DNA of 64,000 nt, from contig NZ_VKDD01000001.1 in assembly GCF_007097525.1 (NCBI RefSeq), positions 321,554-385,553 of the forward strand. Direction: 5' to 3'. The first letter of the stretch is position 1, and every line of letters starts with the position of its first letter. The DNA comes from Thalassomonas sp. M1454. Its GTDB lineage: Bacteria > Pseudomonadota > Gammaproteobacteria > Enterobacterales > Alteromonadaceae. Shown here one piece after another: positions 8,884-18,754 of this stretch. The notes beneath the pieces were generated by a model that worked only from the letters and a program-made list of their open reading frames with translations, ran no database searches and was not told where the DNA came from. The position numbers and the translations under genes are program-made.

Positions 8884-11016
8884 TTATAATCCCTGAATAT
8901 CTTTTTGGCTATAAGTTAAAACCGAGCAGCTAAATGCTGAAATAGACAACAGCGAGTCTTCTATTTTATTTGCATTAATTTGTGGAGAGCTGTCGGCTGT
9001 ATTTATTATTTGAGTCCAATTGCCTTTTAATTTTGGCAATTGAAATTTGTGCTCATGATCATGAGCATTGAAAATGATCAACAACGCATCGTCGTCATAG
9101 ACCTTATCCTGGCCTTTATCATTTATTTCTTCATGTTCGGTATCGGCAAGCATCATTGCAAAACTCTTCAATGATTTATTATGCCAATTACCTTCATCCA
9201 TAGCTTCGCCATGGCAGTTAAACCAGCTTAAATCTTGCAAGCCTGTTTTCTTTGAAACTTTATGGCCATGCTGATAATTCAAACGGTTCAGAAGTGGGTG
9301 TTGCTTACGCAGTTTAATTAGCTGCTGTACAAAGCGTACTTGCGCTTCATCTTCTTTATGCCAAGTTAACCAAGTAATTTCATTATCTTGGCAATAGGCA
9401 TTGTTATTACCTTGTTGCGAGTTATTACGTTCATCGCCAGCAAGTAACATAGGAGTACCTTGCGCTAAAAACAAAGTAGCTAAAATATTACGCTTTTGCT
9501 GCAGCCTAATTTGATTAATATCAGCATCATTGGTTTCACCTTCAACCCCATAATTACGGCTAAAGTTGCTACCATGGCCGTCACGATTTTGTTCGCCATT
9601 AGCTAAGTTATGGCGTTGTTCATAAGTAACTAAATCATGCAATGTATAGCCATCATGAGTAGTAACCACATTCACACTAGCGTATGGGCGACGACCATGA
9701 TGTTCAAAAATATCACCACTGCCGTGCAAGCGTTTGGCTAACTCGGGGATCATATTGTCATCACCACGCCAAAACCTGCGCACAGCGTCGCGGAATCTAT
9801 CATTCCATTCGTACCAGTTACCAGGAAATTGACCTAACTGATAACCACCATGACCAATATCCCAAGGCTCGGCAATAAGTTTTACATGGGCCAAAACTGG
9901 GTCTTGGCGCAGCGCCGCAAAGAAGCTCGAATGACCGTAAAAGTTATCATTACCACGTTGGTCTTGGCGGCCTAAAATTGGTGCTAAGTCAAATCTAAAA
10001 CCATCAATACCCATGACTTCAACCCAGTAACGTAAGCTATCCATTACTAGTTGTAATACTCTAGGGTGGGCTAAATTTAATGTGTTTCCACAGCCTGAAT
10101 GGTTAATATAAAAACGCTTATCTTCATTTTCTAAGCGATAATAACTGGCGTTATCTATACCTTTAAAACTATAAGTCGGCCCCATGTGATTGCCTTCGGC
10201 GGTATGGTTGTAAACCACATCTAAAATCACTTGCAACCCAGCTTGGTGAAAAGCATCCACCATTTGCTGAAATTCTTTTAACTCATTTTGCTGACAATAT
10301 CTTGGCTCAGTCGCAAAAAACGCAATCGAGTTATAACCCCAATAGTTTTTCAAACCTTTTTCTAAAGCAAACGATTCATCAAAAAAAGCATGCACCGGTA
10401 GTAATTCAACACTAGTCACACCTAAGTCTTTAAAATACTGAATAACAGAGGGTTGGCCCAAGCCTTTAAAGGTGCCGCGCATCTCAACGGGTACATTGGG
10501 ATTTAATTTAGTAAAGCCTTTTACATGCGCTTCATAAATAATGGTTTCGTTGTCAGCAACAGTTACCGAATTATTTAACCCCGATAAATTCTCTGTTACT
10601 ACGCATTTAGGCATGCAATTTGAGTTGTCGGTAGTATCTATCATCAGATCAAGCTGACGAGAATTAATATCAAAACCGTAGTGTTGCTCTGACCAAGAAA
10701 AGCTTTTATTTAGTTGTTTAGCATAAGGGTCCAGTAACAACTTAGCTGGATTGAAACGATGACCATTATGAGGTTCATAAGGCCCATAAACTCGGTAACC
10801 GTATAAGGTACCAGCCTTCACCTCTGGTAAATAAATATGCCAAACTTCGTCGGTATATTCCGTTAACTCAATACGCTTAATTTCAGTTTCAGTTACTTTA
10901 TCAAATAAGCACAGTTCAACCTTAGTAGCATTAGCACTAAACAACGCAAAATTGGTACCATTGCCATCGCAAGTAGCGCCTAAAGGATAATTTTTGCCAG
11001 CTAAAGTTGTTGTCAT
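8884..11016 (-). CDS. glgX: Glycogen debranching enzyme
   Basis: GH13_11 isoamylase-type enzyme cleaving alpha-1,6 branches left after phosphorylase action. An N-terminal CBM48 domain (GKNYPLGATCDGNGTNFALFSANA) is followed by the GH13 barrel with VVYNHTAEG, GFRFDLAPIL, IAEPWDIG and THDGYTLHDLV. I start at the ATG at 11016, giving 710 aa, because it opens the CBM48 domain directly and follows the glgB stop by 7 bp. The longer frame uses a TTG at 11046 inside glgB. The order glgP-glgB-glgX-malQ makes it the third gene of the glycogen run. Confidence 0.93.
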   Translation of the reverse strand: MTTTLAGKNYPLGATCDGNGTNFALFSANATKVELCLFDKVTETEIKRIELTEYTDEVWHIYLPEVKAGTLYGYRVYGPYEPHNGHRFNPAKLLLDPYAKQLNKSFSWSEQHYGFDINSRQLDLMIDTTDNSNCMPKCVVTENLSGLNNSVTVADNETIIYEAHVKGFTKLNPNVPVEMRGTFKGLGQPSVIQYFKDLGVTSVELLPVHAFFDESFALEKGLKNYWGYNSIAFFATEPRYCQQNELKEFQQMVDAFHQAGLQVILDVVYNHTAEGNHMGPTYSFKGIDNASYYRLENEDKRFYINHSGCGNTLNLAHPRVLQLVMDSLRYWVEVMGIDGFRFDLAPILGRQDQRGNDNFYGHSSFFAALRQDPVLAHVKLIAEPWDIGHGGYQLGQFPGNWYEWNDRFRDAVRRFWRGDDNMIPELAKRLHGSGDIFEHHGRRPYASVNVVTTHDGYTLHDLVTYEQRHNLANGEQNRDGHGSNFSRNYGVEGETNDADINQIRLQQKRNILATLFLAQGTPMLLAGDERNNSQQGNNNAYCQDNEITWLTWHKEDEAQVRFVQQLIKLRKQHPLLNRLNYQHGHKVSKKTGLQDLSWFNCHGEAMDEGNWHNKSLKSFAMMLADTEHEEINDKGQDKVYDDDALLIIFNAHDHEHKFQLPKLKGNWTQIINTADSSPQINANKIEDSLLSISAFSCSVLTYSQKDIQGL

Positions 11017-11023
11017 AATAGGC

Positions 11024-13216
11024 TTAACCTTCAATCTCAAATACAAGTGTCGCTAGAGGAGGTACAGTTATATCAATAGACTGCGGGCGATCTTGCCAAG
11101 GAGTTGGGGCAGAGTGTACACCACCTAAATTGCCAACATCACTACCACCATAAACATTGGCGTCAGAGTTAAATATTTCTTTATGGAAACCCGCTTTTGG
11201 TGTACCTAAGCGGAAGTTGTGCACGACATTAGGGGTAAAGTTACATACCACTAAAACAGGGTTGCTAGCATCAGCACTGTAGCGCACATAGCTGTATATT
11301 GATTGCTCGGCATTAGTATGATCAATCCAATCAAAACCGTCTTTTTCGCAATCTAATTGATGTAATGCCGGAGTACTTTTATAAAGGTTGTTTAAGTCTT
11401 TAATTAAGCGTTGTACGCCTTTATGGTTATCATTTTCAAGCAAATGCCAATCTAAGCCTTGCTCAAAATTCCACTCTGCGCGCTGACCAAACTCACAACC
11501 CATAAACAGTAGTTTTTTACCCGGATGAGTCCACATAAAACTGTAATAAGCACGTAAGTTGGCAAATTGTTGCCATTCATCACCCGGCATACGAGTTAAA
11601 ATAGAACCCTTACCATGGACAACTTCATCATGACTTAATGGCAAAATAAAGTTTTCATCAAAGGCATAAACTAAGCCAAAGCTCAATTCATTATGATGGT
11701 GTTGACGGTATATTGGGTCACGTTTCATGTACTCAAGCGAGTCATTCATCCAGCCCATATTCCACTTATAACCAAAGCCTAAACCGCCATCACTTGTTGG
11801 GCGAGAAACGCCTGGCCAAGATGTTGACTCTTCGGCAACCGAGAATGCTCCTGGGTAATCCGCGTAAAGCTCTTCGTTAAACTCTTTTAAGAAAGCAACC
11901 GCTTCTAGGTTTTCATTGCCGCCAAATTCATTTGGGATCCACTCACCTTCGTTACGGCTGTAATCTAAGTAAAGCATTGAAGCAACCGCATCAACGCGGA
12001 TACCATCAACATGATAAGTATCTAACCAATGCATAGCGCTAGCACGTAAAAAATTAGCTACTTCAGTACGACCATAGTTATAAATTAATGTATTCCAATC
12101 AGGGTGAAATCCTTTACGTAAATCTTCGTGCTCATACAAACACGTACCATCAAATTTTGCTAAGCCGTGTTCATCAATTGGAAAATGCCCAGGAACCCAA
12201 TCAATTAATAAACCAAGACCGGCGTTATGACAGGCTTGTACAAAGTATTTAAAATCTTCAGCGCTACCAAAGCGAGCAGTAGGCGCAAATAAGCCAACCG
12301 GTTGATAGCCCCAAGAACCATCATAAGGAAACTCACTAATAGGCATCAATTGAATATGAGTAAAGCCCATTTCTAAGGTATAAGGAATTAAACGCTCGGC
12401 AATCATGCGGTAATTTAAAAACTCATTATTTTGATCCCGTTGCCAAGAACCTAAATGTAATTCATAAATTGAAATGGCTGAGCTGCGCTCATTGCGTAAT
12501 TGGCGAGAGTTCATCCACTGCTCATCGTTCCAATCAAACTCTATTTCGGCGCTTATTACCGAAGATGTTTCAGGGCGAACCTGCGCTTGTATGCCATATG
12601 GGTCAGCTTTAAGAGGTAATAAGTTGCCATTAGCATCTTTAACTTCAAACTTATAATGACAACCCGGACCTATAGTTGAGTAAGTAGCATCTTGTGGAAT
12701 AAATATTTCCCACATGCCACACTCTAAACGTTTACGCATTGGGTATAAGCGACCATCCCAGTTATTGAAATCACCAACAACCGCAACATGGCTTGCATTT
12801 GGCGCCCAAACAATGAAGGAAACACCTTTAACACCATCATGTTCAACACAATGAGCACCGAGTTTTTGATAAGGGTGCTTGTGCTTGCCTTCATTAAATA
12901 AATAGATATCTAAGTCGCCAAGTACTGGTGAGCAATTAAACGGGTCGGTGATAATACGCTCACCTTGGCTGTCAGTAACTTTTAATTGATAAGCAAACAC
13001 TTTTTTACGGCGAGTCACTTTACTGAAAAAACCGTTTTCATCAACTTTATCAAGCTTAGCAACCGTTTTACCTTTTTCGTCTAGCAATGAAACAGCCTTA
13101 GCTTCGGGTAAAAAGGTATTAATTTGCAAATAACCTTTATCATTTGCATGCAAACCTAAAAAACCATAAGGGTTATTATGGTTAGCATTATTAATGGCTT
13201 GAATATCGTGTTGCAT
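11024..13216 (-). CDS. glgB: 1,4-alpha-glucan branching enzyme
   Basis: Makes alpha-1,6 branches in glycogen, 730 aa, the usual length. There is an extra N-terminal beta domain, then CBM48 (FIVWAPNASHVAVVGDFNNWDG), then the GH13_9 barrel with the motifs LIDWVPGHFP, GIRVDAVASMLYLDYSR, AEESTSWPGVS and LPLSHDEVVHGKGS, and a C-terminal beta-sandwich. A strong hairpin separates it from glgP upstream, so it may be expressed by read-through or from its own promoter. Pairing branching with degradative enzymes suggests this run remodels stored glycogen. glgC and glgA are not in the window. Confidence 0.96.
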   Translation of the reverse strand: MQHDIQAINNANHNNPYGFLGLHANDKGYLQINTFLPEAKAVSLLDEKGKTVAKLDKVDENGFFSKVTRRKKVFAYQLKVTDSQGERIITDPFNCSPVLGDLDIYLFNEGKHKHPYQKLGAHCVEHDGVKGVSFIVWAPNASHVAVVGDFNNWDGRLYPMRKRLECGMWEIFIPQDATYSTIGPGCHYKFEVKDANGNLLPLKADPYGIQAQVRPETSSVISAEIEFDWNDEQWMNSRQLRNERSSAISIYELHLGSWQRDQNNEFLNYRMIAERLIPYTLEMGFTHIQLMPISEFPYDGSWGYQPVGLFAPTARFGSAEDFKYFVQACHNAGLGLLIDWVPGHFPIDEHGLAKFDGTCLYEHEDLRKGFHPDWNTLIYNYGRTEVANFLRASAMHWLDTYHVDGIRVDAVASMLYLDYSRNEGEWIPNEFGGNENLEAVAFLKEFNEELYADYPGAFSVAEESTSWPGVSRPTSDGGLGFGYKWNMGWMNDSLEYMKRDPIYRQHHHNELSFGLVYAFDENFILPLSHDEVVHGKGSILTRMPGDEWQQFANLRAYYSFMWTHPGKKLLFMGCEFGQRAEWNFEQGLDWHLLENDNHKGVQRLIKDLNNLYKSTPALHQLDCEKDGFDWIDHTNAEQSIYSYVRYSADASNPVLVVCNFTPNVVHNFRLGTPKAGFHKEIFNSDANVYGGSDVGNLGGVHSAPTPWQDRPQSIDITVPPLATLVFEIEG

Positions 13217-13263
13217 TTTTAGTTCTTCCTAAACTCTTTATTTAAGTGTTTTTAGTAAGTTAA

Positions 13264-13303
13264 TGGCAAAAAACAAGTAAGTTTCGTTACTTGTTTTTTG
13301 CGT
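13264..13303 (-). terminator. Intrinsic terminator/attenuator between glgP and glgB
   Basis: Perfect 15-bp arms (13266-13280 and 13287-13301) with a 6-base loop. Their outer parts are A-rich and T-rich, so the hairpin ends in a T-run on either strand. It begins within 10 bp of the glgP stop, so it would cut glgP transcription from the downstream glgBX-malQ genes. Confidence 0.75.
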
Positions 13304-13309
13304 TAAATT

Positions 13310-15766
13310 TTAGTGCTTAATAGGAGTTAATTTCCAAATATTATCAACGTAATCTTGAATTGATCTATCAGAGGTAAACTTACCCATTTTCGCCGTATTG
13401 ATTATCGCCATGCGTGCCCAGCGCTTTTTATCTTTATAGGCTTTATCTAATTCGATATTGGCTTTGGCATAAGCGTCATAATCTGCGAGTAAACGATATG
13501 GGTCACCACCTTCAAGTAAGCTTCGAGATATAGCTGCTAACTCACCAGGCTTGCCAGGTGTAAAGTAATCAGTATGTAGCCAATCTAAACACGCCTTGAT
13601 TTCTTCATTGCTTGAGTAATATTCGTAAGGGTTGTAGCCTTTTGCGTTTAACGCTCTAAGGTCATCCACGGTATTACCAAAAATAAAGATATTGTCATCA
13701 CCAACCTCTTCAGCAATTTCAACGTTAGCGCCATCAAGGGTACCAATAGTAACCGCACCGTTTAAGGCAAGTTTCATATTACCAGTACCAGAAGCTTCTT
13801 TACCTGCCGTAGAGATTTGTTCAGAAACATCTGCAGCTGGAATTATTTTTTCAGCAAGCGTTACTCGGTAGTTAGGCATAAATACAACTTTCAATTTGCC
13901 TTTTATACGCTCATCGTTATTAACCATATCAGCTACTTTATTGATGGCGTAAATAATCTCTTTTGCTAAGTAATAGCCAGGTGCTGCTTTAGCGCCGAAG
14001 ATATAAACACGAGGATGCATATCGTAATCAGGATTGTCTAATAAACGACGATATAAAGCTAAAATATGTAAGAAGCTTAAATGCTGACGTTTGTATTCAT
14101 GTAGACGTTTAATTTGCACATCAAAAATAGCATCAGGAGAAACAACAACACCTGTTGTCGCTAGAATTTCTTCTGCCAATTTTACTTTATTATTGTGCTT
14201 AATCTGCATAAATTGTTTTTGGAAATTCGCATCGTCAGCAAACTCAGCAACTTGTGCAAGACTCGATAAGTCTTTCGCCCAATCAGCTTTCACCTTGCTA
14301 TCAAGTAATGCTGATAGCTCAGGATTACACGCTTTTAACCAACGACGTGGCGTAACACCATTGGTTACGTTAGTTAATTTACCCGGATAAAGCTGGTTGA
14401 ACTCAGGGAACAAGTCACTCTTAACTAAATCAGAGTGAATTTGTGCAACGCCGTTGACTTTAAAAGACGTAACCACACATAAATGTGCCATACGCACCAT
14501 TTTTTGTGGGCCTTCTTCAATTAGTGATAGACGGCCACGAATTTGATGGTCGTTTGGCCAAAGTGCGCCAACCTCTTCATTTAAGAAGAATTCGTTAATC
14601 GAGTATAAAATTTCTAAGTGACGAGGCAATACACGCTCAAACATTGCAACCGACCACTTCTCTAAAGCTTCAGGTAATAAAGTATGGTTGGTGTATGCAA
14701 AAATCTTACGACATAAAGCAAACGCATCATCCCAGCTAAAGTTGTACTCATCAATTAAGGTACGCATTAACTCTAAAATAGCGATAGTCGGGTGAGTATC
14801 GTTTAATTGGATAACGACTTGCTCAGCAAAGTGCGACCAGTCATCAGCAAATTGTTCTTGGTAACGCTTAATAATATCTTTGATTGAACAAGCACAGAAG
14901 AAGTACTGCTGAATAAAGCGTAACTCTTTACCTGCATCGGTTTCATCATTCGGGTATAGCACCTTACTGATCGTTTCCGCTTGGTTTTGCGCAGCATGTG
15001 CATCTTGGTAATCACCAGAGTTAAACTGATCCCAGTCAAAATGGCTTGACGCGCGCGACTCCCATAAACGCAATACGTTTACTGTTTGCGAGTTGTAACC
15101 AACAATAGGTACATCCCAAGGAACCCCTTTAATTATTTGACCTGGGTGCCATACTTTTTGTACAGAGCCATCGGCGTTAGCAATGGTTTCAACATTACCA
15201 AATAATGGAATTTCTTGTACGGCTTCAGGGCGACAAACTTCCCATGGGTTACCATATTCACGCCATTCATCCGGCGTTTCAATTTGGCGACCTTGATGGA
15301 ACTGTTGCTTAAACAAACCATGCTCGTAATGAATACCGTAACCAACCGCATTAAAGTCCATAGTTGCAAGTGAATCAAGGAAACACGCGGCTAAACGGCC
15401 TAACCCACCATTACCAAGAGCTAAATCGTGGCCTTCTTCAAATATATCTTCAAGCTCTAAACCAAGGCTCGCCACTGCTTTTTTCGCCACGTCGAATAAG
15501 TCTAAATTATGTAAGTTATTAGAAAGCATACGCCCCATTAAATACTCTAATGAAAGGTAGTTAATCGAACGTGTTTTATGTTCTTTATGGTAAGTATTCG
15601 TTTCTTTTAGTTTTTCGTAAACTACTTCATTTACAGTAAGGCACACGGCTCTTAATACTGCTGTAGGGTTTTCAACAAAATTATCTTGTGAAGAAGTGAA
15701 ATTTAAATGCTGTAACACTTTCTTTTTGAACTGCGCCGCTGTTAAAGGCTTTTTAGCTGTTGCCAT
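13310..15766 (-). CDS. glgP: Glycogen/maltodextrin phosphorylase
   Basis: GT35 enzyme releasing glucose-1-phosphate from alpha-1,4-glucans with pyridoxal phosphate. At 818 aa it has the usual bacterial length. The glycine-rich [19 protein letters not shown] and [13 protein letters not shown] segments are near the N-terminus. The PLP-lysine motif [14 protein letters not shown] lies in the C-terminal half and is intact. It is the first gene of the minus-strand glycogen run. Upstream is a palindrome made of two operator-like sites, about 160-195 bp before its start, and a terminator hairpin follows it. Confidence 0.96.
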   Translation of the reverse strand: MATAKKPLTAAQFKKKVLQHLNFTSSQDNFVENPTAVLRAVCLTVNEVVYEKLKETNTYHKEHKTRSINYLSLEYLMGRMLSNNLHNLDLFDVAKKAVASLGLELEDIFEEGHDLALGNGGLGRLAACFLDSLATMDFNAVGYGIHYEHGLFKQQFHQGRQIETPDEWREYGNPWEVCRPEAVQEIPLFGNVETIANADGSVQKVWHPGQIIKGVPWDVPIVGYNSQTVNVLRLWESRASSHFDWDQFNSGDYQDAHAAQNQAETISKVLYPNDETDAGKELRFIQQYFFCACSIKDIIKRYQEQFADDWSHFAEQVVIQLNDTHPTIAILELMRTLIDEYNFSWDDAFALCRKIFAYTNHTLLPEALEKWSVAMFERVLPRHLEILYSINEFFLNEEVGALWPNDHQIRGRLSLIEEGPQKMVRMAHLCVVTSFKVNGVAQIHSDLVKSDLFPEFNQLYPGKLTNVTNGVTPRRWLKACNPELSALLDSKVKADWAKDLSSLAQVAEFADDANFQKQFMQIKHNNKVKLAEEILATTGVVVSPDAIFDVQIKRLHEYKRQHLSFLHILALYRRLLDNPDYDMHPRVYIFGAKAAPGYYLAKEIIYAINKVADMVNNDERIKGKLKVVFMPNYRVTLAEKIIPAADVSEQISTAGKEASGTGNMKLALNGAVTIGTLDGANVEIAEEVGDDNIFIFGNTVDDLRALNAKGYNPYEYYSSNEEIKACLDWLHTDYFTPGKPGELAAISRSLLEGGDPYRLLADYDAYAKANIELDKAYKDKKRWARMAIINTAKMGKFTSDRSIQDYVDNIWKLTPIKH

Positions 15767-15923
15767 AATTTATTGATCTCTATTGAAAATTAAATATACC
15801 GCTTATAGGTATTGCTCAAATCGTATAACTGCTTTTTCAAGTCTGCCGGCTGTTTAAAAAAACGCCACTATTAATCTATGTAAGTAAAGTTACGTTAATT
15901 TACAGTTTTAGTGCAAATTACTA

Positions 15924-15961
15924 CATACGTATGCATAGCAATATAGCTATGCATACGTATG
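15924..15961. promoter_or_regulatory. Double LacI-type operator-like palindrome upstream of glgP
   Basis: Perfect 16-bp arms (15924-15939 and 15946-15961) around a 6-base loop. Each arm contains the self-palindrome CATACGTATG (15924-15933 and 15952-15961), and the fuller form TGCATACGTATGCA is at 15950-15963. CG-centred palindromes of this kind are typical LacI-family operators, and MalR-type regulators control maltose/glycogen genes in related bacteria. It is in the 423-bp gap 15767-16189 between divergent glgP and the PH-domain genes. Apart from AT-rich promoter-like sequence I see nothing else in that gap. Confidence 0.5.
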
Positions 15962-16189
15962 CAAAATAACAATTAAGCATTGCTTGTTAATACATTATCA
16001 ATAGCTGACAAACGCTGTGTAAACAATCACTGTATGGATGATATTTTTTAACCTATTGATTGAGCATTTTTTTGTGTTAACAATTTACCCAATAAAAGCA
16101 TACCAACTAGGTTGTGCTTTATTTAGGTTGAACTCAATGGGGGAGTTAATTACGATGGTTATTGTTTTATATAACTAGCAAGGATTGAT

Positions 16190-16750
16190 GTGAACCCAAC
16201 AATATCTGAGATACAGGAAGATTTTAGTAATGAAAATATAGCTACTAATGAACTAATTAGTATTGCCAACCTAGAATTCAGTGCATTGTCATCTAAGTAC
16301 TTCCCCACACATCGCTTAGTTATATTGATAACAACATTGATAGTGATGACTTTAGTTCTGGCAATACAATACCAACCTTGGGCCGTGCCACCTAAAGAAC
16401 TAAAAGTAGTATTAGAAGTGGCTTTATGGGTCATTGGCTCCATTGGCTTATTAAAATACTTATATAGTTACTTTGCCGATCCGAAAAAAAAATACGCCTT
16501 GCGTGAACAAGATATCAGCTATCAGTCAGGTCTTATTTTTAGAAAAACAGTAAGCCAACCAATTTTGCGAGTACAACACGTTGAATTAAAAAGAGGTCCT
16601 GTAGAACGTAAAGTTGGCTTAGCAAGCTTACAAGTATTTAGTGCTGGTGGAGCTATGCATACATTCGAAGTCCCTGGGTTAGATTATGACAATGCCGAAA
16701 ATATTAGACAGTATATTTTATCCCATAAGGATTTAAATCAGCATGGATAA
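16190..16750 (+). CDS. Bacterial PH-domain membrane protein, YdbS-like
   Basis: A 186-aa protein with two membrane helices (around residues 43-60 and 70-88), then a bPH2 (DUF304) domain with the signature YALREQDISYQSGLIF, PILRVQHVELKRGPVERKVGLASLQV and a FEVPGL end. I use the GTG at 16190 because AAGGA lies six bases before it. It overlaps the next gene by 8 bp, as YdbS and YdbT-like genes usually do. The family is membrane-bound with unknown molecular role; links to envelope stress are proposed for some members. Confidence 0.85.
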   Translation: MNPTISEIQEDFSNENIATNELISIANLEFSALSSKYFPTHRLVILITTLIVMTLVLAIQYQPWAVPPKELKVVLEVALWVIGSIGLLKYLYSYFADPKKKYALREQDISYQSGLIFRKTVSQPILRVQHVELKRGPVERKVGLASLQVFSAGGAMHTFEVPGLDYDNAENIRQYILSHKDLNQHG

Positions 16751-18323
16751 TGAGCTGCACTCTGATTTAGAACGCGATTGTGAGCAAACATCGCAGTCAG
16801 CAAGCCACACATCGACTAATAACTGGCAAAGAATCTCTCCTATTGCACTGATATATTTTGTGCTCAAGCTAGTCAAAGGTATTTTTGGCAATTTTATTTA
16901 TTTAGCGCCAGCTCTGTATCTGAGTTATGACAAAGTAGCCGAAAACCCAAGCTTTTGGCTACCAATTATTTATGGTTTTATTGCATTAATCGTATTGTCG
17001 GCAGTGCTAAGTTTTTACTTTTTTCAATACCGCTTATCTAACCAGCAAATAGAGATCCGCTCGGGGGTATTTTCTAAGAAGTACATAAACCTACCGTTTT
17101 CTCGCATTCAAAATGTTGAGCTAACCGAACCGCTTTATTATCGCCCTTTTGGCTATACCTGTATGCAGCTAGATACCGCAGGTTCGATTAAACAAGAAGC
17201 AAAAGTGGTGGCTATTAATAAGCGCAAAGCATTGCAGCTAAAAGATGAAATATTAGCCGCTCATAAACCTGAAAACGTCACCACAAATACCGAGCAAGAT
17301 TCCCCTGAACAAAGTGAAGATGAAGTGGTACTTGATACTCGAAATTTAGATGATTTGGTTATTCATGGTATTACCAACAACCGAGTATGGATATTTATTG
17401 CTGGTTTAGCGCCATTTATAGACCAAATAAGTGACAAAATAGGCCAGTGGCTTTACCTGTTTGGCTTTAATGTTGAACAATACTTTGAATTTGAAGGGAA
17501 ATCTGGCTGGCAAATAGCCACTACGGCAATATCACTTACCTTAATGGTTATGATCCCGATCACCATATTTTCCATCATAGGTTCAATAATAGCTTTTCAT
17601 GACTTTAAGTTGAGTAAAAGTGGCGACCGTTATATCCGTCGTAGCGGTTTATTTACTCGTAACGAAGTAACCATGCGCTTATCTAGGCTACAAGTCATAG
17701 TTAGACAACAAGATTGGTTAGATGTATTACTTGGCCGTATTAATTTAAAGTTTGAACAATCCAACGCTAACTTCCAACAAACTCAGCCAGGACAACTTAC
17801 CAACAAGATAATTGTGCCATCAGTTACGCGCAAAGAATGTCAGTTTTTAATTGATGACGCCTACCCTGAAAACCAGCTAGCAGATATCCAGTTCAAACGA
17901 GTAAGCCCTCGTTTATTAGTAAGAAACCTATTTATCTTTGTTATGCCTATTACCGCAATAATCACCAGTTTTGTTTATGTTGATCAACCAGTAGACATGA
18001 TTATTTATGTTTTAGTTTTTGCACTGTTTATTAGCGCCTTAATTACAATGAGTTATTTACGTAAGGGTTATGCTGTTGATGATAATTTTATCTATGTAAG
18101 AAAAGGCTGTTTAGGCGTCGACTATTATTGCTTCCCTATTTATAAGGTACAGCAAACAAGCTTTAAACAGAGTTGGTTTTTAAAACAAAGGCAGTTGTGT
18201 TCAATTGAATTTGTACTTGCCAGTGGCGCAATAGCTATTCCATATCTAAGTGAAAAAATTGGCCTAAGCCTAATAAATAATAGTTTGCAACAAGTAGAAC
18301 AATCAAAGAAAAATTGGATGTAA
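16743..18323 (+). CDS. Multi-bPH2-domain membrane protein, YdbT-like
   Basis: A 526-aa protein with three bPH2 (DUF304) domains alternating with pairs of membrane helices. The first domain has YRLSNQQIEIRSGVFSKKYINLPFSRIQNVEL, the second has HDFKLSKSGDRYIRRSGLFTRNEVTMRLSRLQVI, and the third begins RKGYAVDDNFIYVRKGCLGVDYYCFPIYKVQQ. Length and order match the YdbT group that pairs with YdbS. The 8-bp overlap with the upstream gene implies coupled translation and a shared complex. Its biochemical function is not known. Confidence 0.85.
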   Translation: MDNELHSDLERDCEQTSQSASHTSTNNWQRISPIALIYFVLKLVKGIFGNFIYLAPALYLSYDKVAENPSFWLPIIYGFIALIVLSAVLSFYFFQYRLSNQQIEIRSGVFSKKYINLPFSRIQNVELTEPLYYRPFGYTCMQLDTAGSIKQEAKVVAINKRKALQLKDEILAAHKPENVTTNTEQDSPEQSEDEVVLDTRNLDDLVIHGITNNRVWIFIAGLAPFIDQISDKIGQWLYLFGFNVEQYFEFEGKSGWQIATTAISLTLMVMIPITIFSIIGSIIAFHDFKLSKSGDRYIRRSGLFTRNEVTMRLSRLQVIVRQQDWLDVLLGRINLKFEQSNANFQQTQPGQLTNKIIVPSVTRKECQFLIDDAYPENQLADIQFKRVSPRLLVRNLFIFVMPITAIITSFVYVDQPVDMIIYVLVFALFISALITMSYLRKGYAVDDNFIYVRKGCLGVDYYCFPIYKVQQTSFKQSWFLKQRQLCSIEFVLASGAIAIPYLSEKIGLSLINNSLQQVEQSKKNWM

Positions 18324-18398
18324 ACCTCGACAGCGGTTTTATCAAATGGCTTTTTTGGACTAGGCTAGTAACTAACAGCGTTTAGTTAGGAGTAATAC

Positions 18399-18596
18399 AT
18401 GTCGAATAAGAAACTTATCAGCATCGCATTAATGATTGTAGGAATAGGTCTAGCTATTTGGGGATATCAAGAATCAACCGGTGCCAGTTCACAATTCTCA
18501 TCAGCCTTTACAGGTTCATTTTCAGATAGAGTAATGCAATTATATATTGGCGCTGCCGTTTGCTTTGGTATTGGCTTTTTTATGTCACGAAAGTAG
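18399..18596 (+). CDS. DUF3185 family small membrane protein
   Basis: A 65-aa protein with two membrane helices (about 5-23 and 47-62). The loop between them contains GYQESTGASSQFSSAFTG and DRVMQLYIGAAVCFGIG, the DUF3185 pattern. An AGGAG sequence lies eight bases before the ATG. It is 75 bp after the PH-domain pair on the same strand. The function of this family is unknown. Confidence 0.8.
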   Translation: MSNKKLISIALMIVGIGLAIWGYQESTGASSQFSSAFTGSFSDRVMQLYIGAAVCFGIGFFMSRK

Positions 18597-18675
18597 ATTC
18601 CATGGCATCCCCCATGTCCTGTGCTACAAATCTAAAACCATCCATGGTGATTTGCATACTTTCATCCATGAAAGC

Positions 18676-18704
18676 AAAAAAAAGGGAGAGCAATTGCTCT
18701 CCCT
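18676..18704 (-). terminator. Intrinsic terminator of the porin gene
   Basis: The palindrome AGGGAGAGCAATTGCTCTCC(CT) at 18683-18704 is followed on the minus strand by eight T residues. It stands about 50 bp past the porin stop codon. Confidence 0.85.
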
Positions 18705-18754
18705 GTAAAAACCTCGTCATAGGCGAATAGGAACGAGGGAAAAGTTAAACTCTT

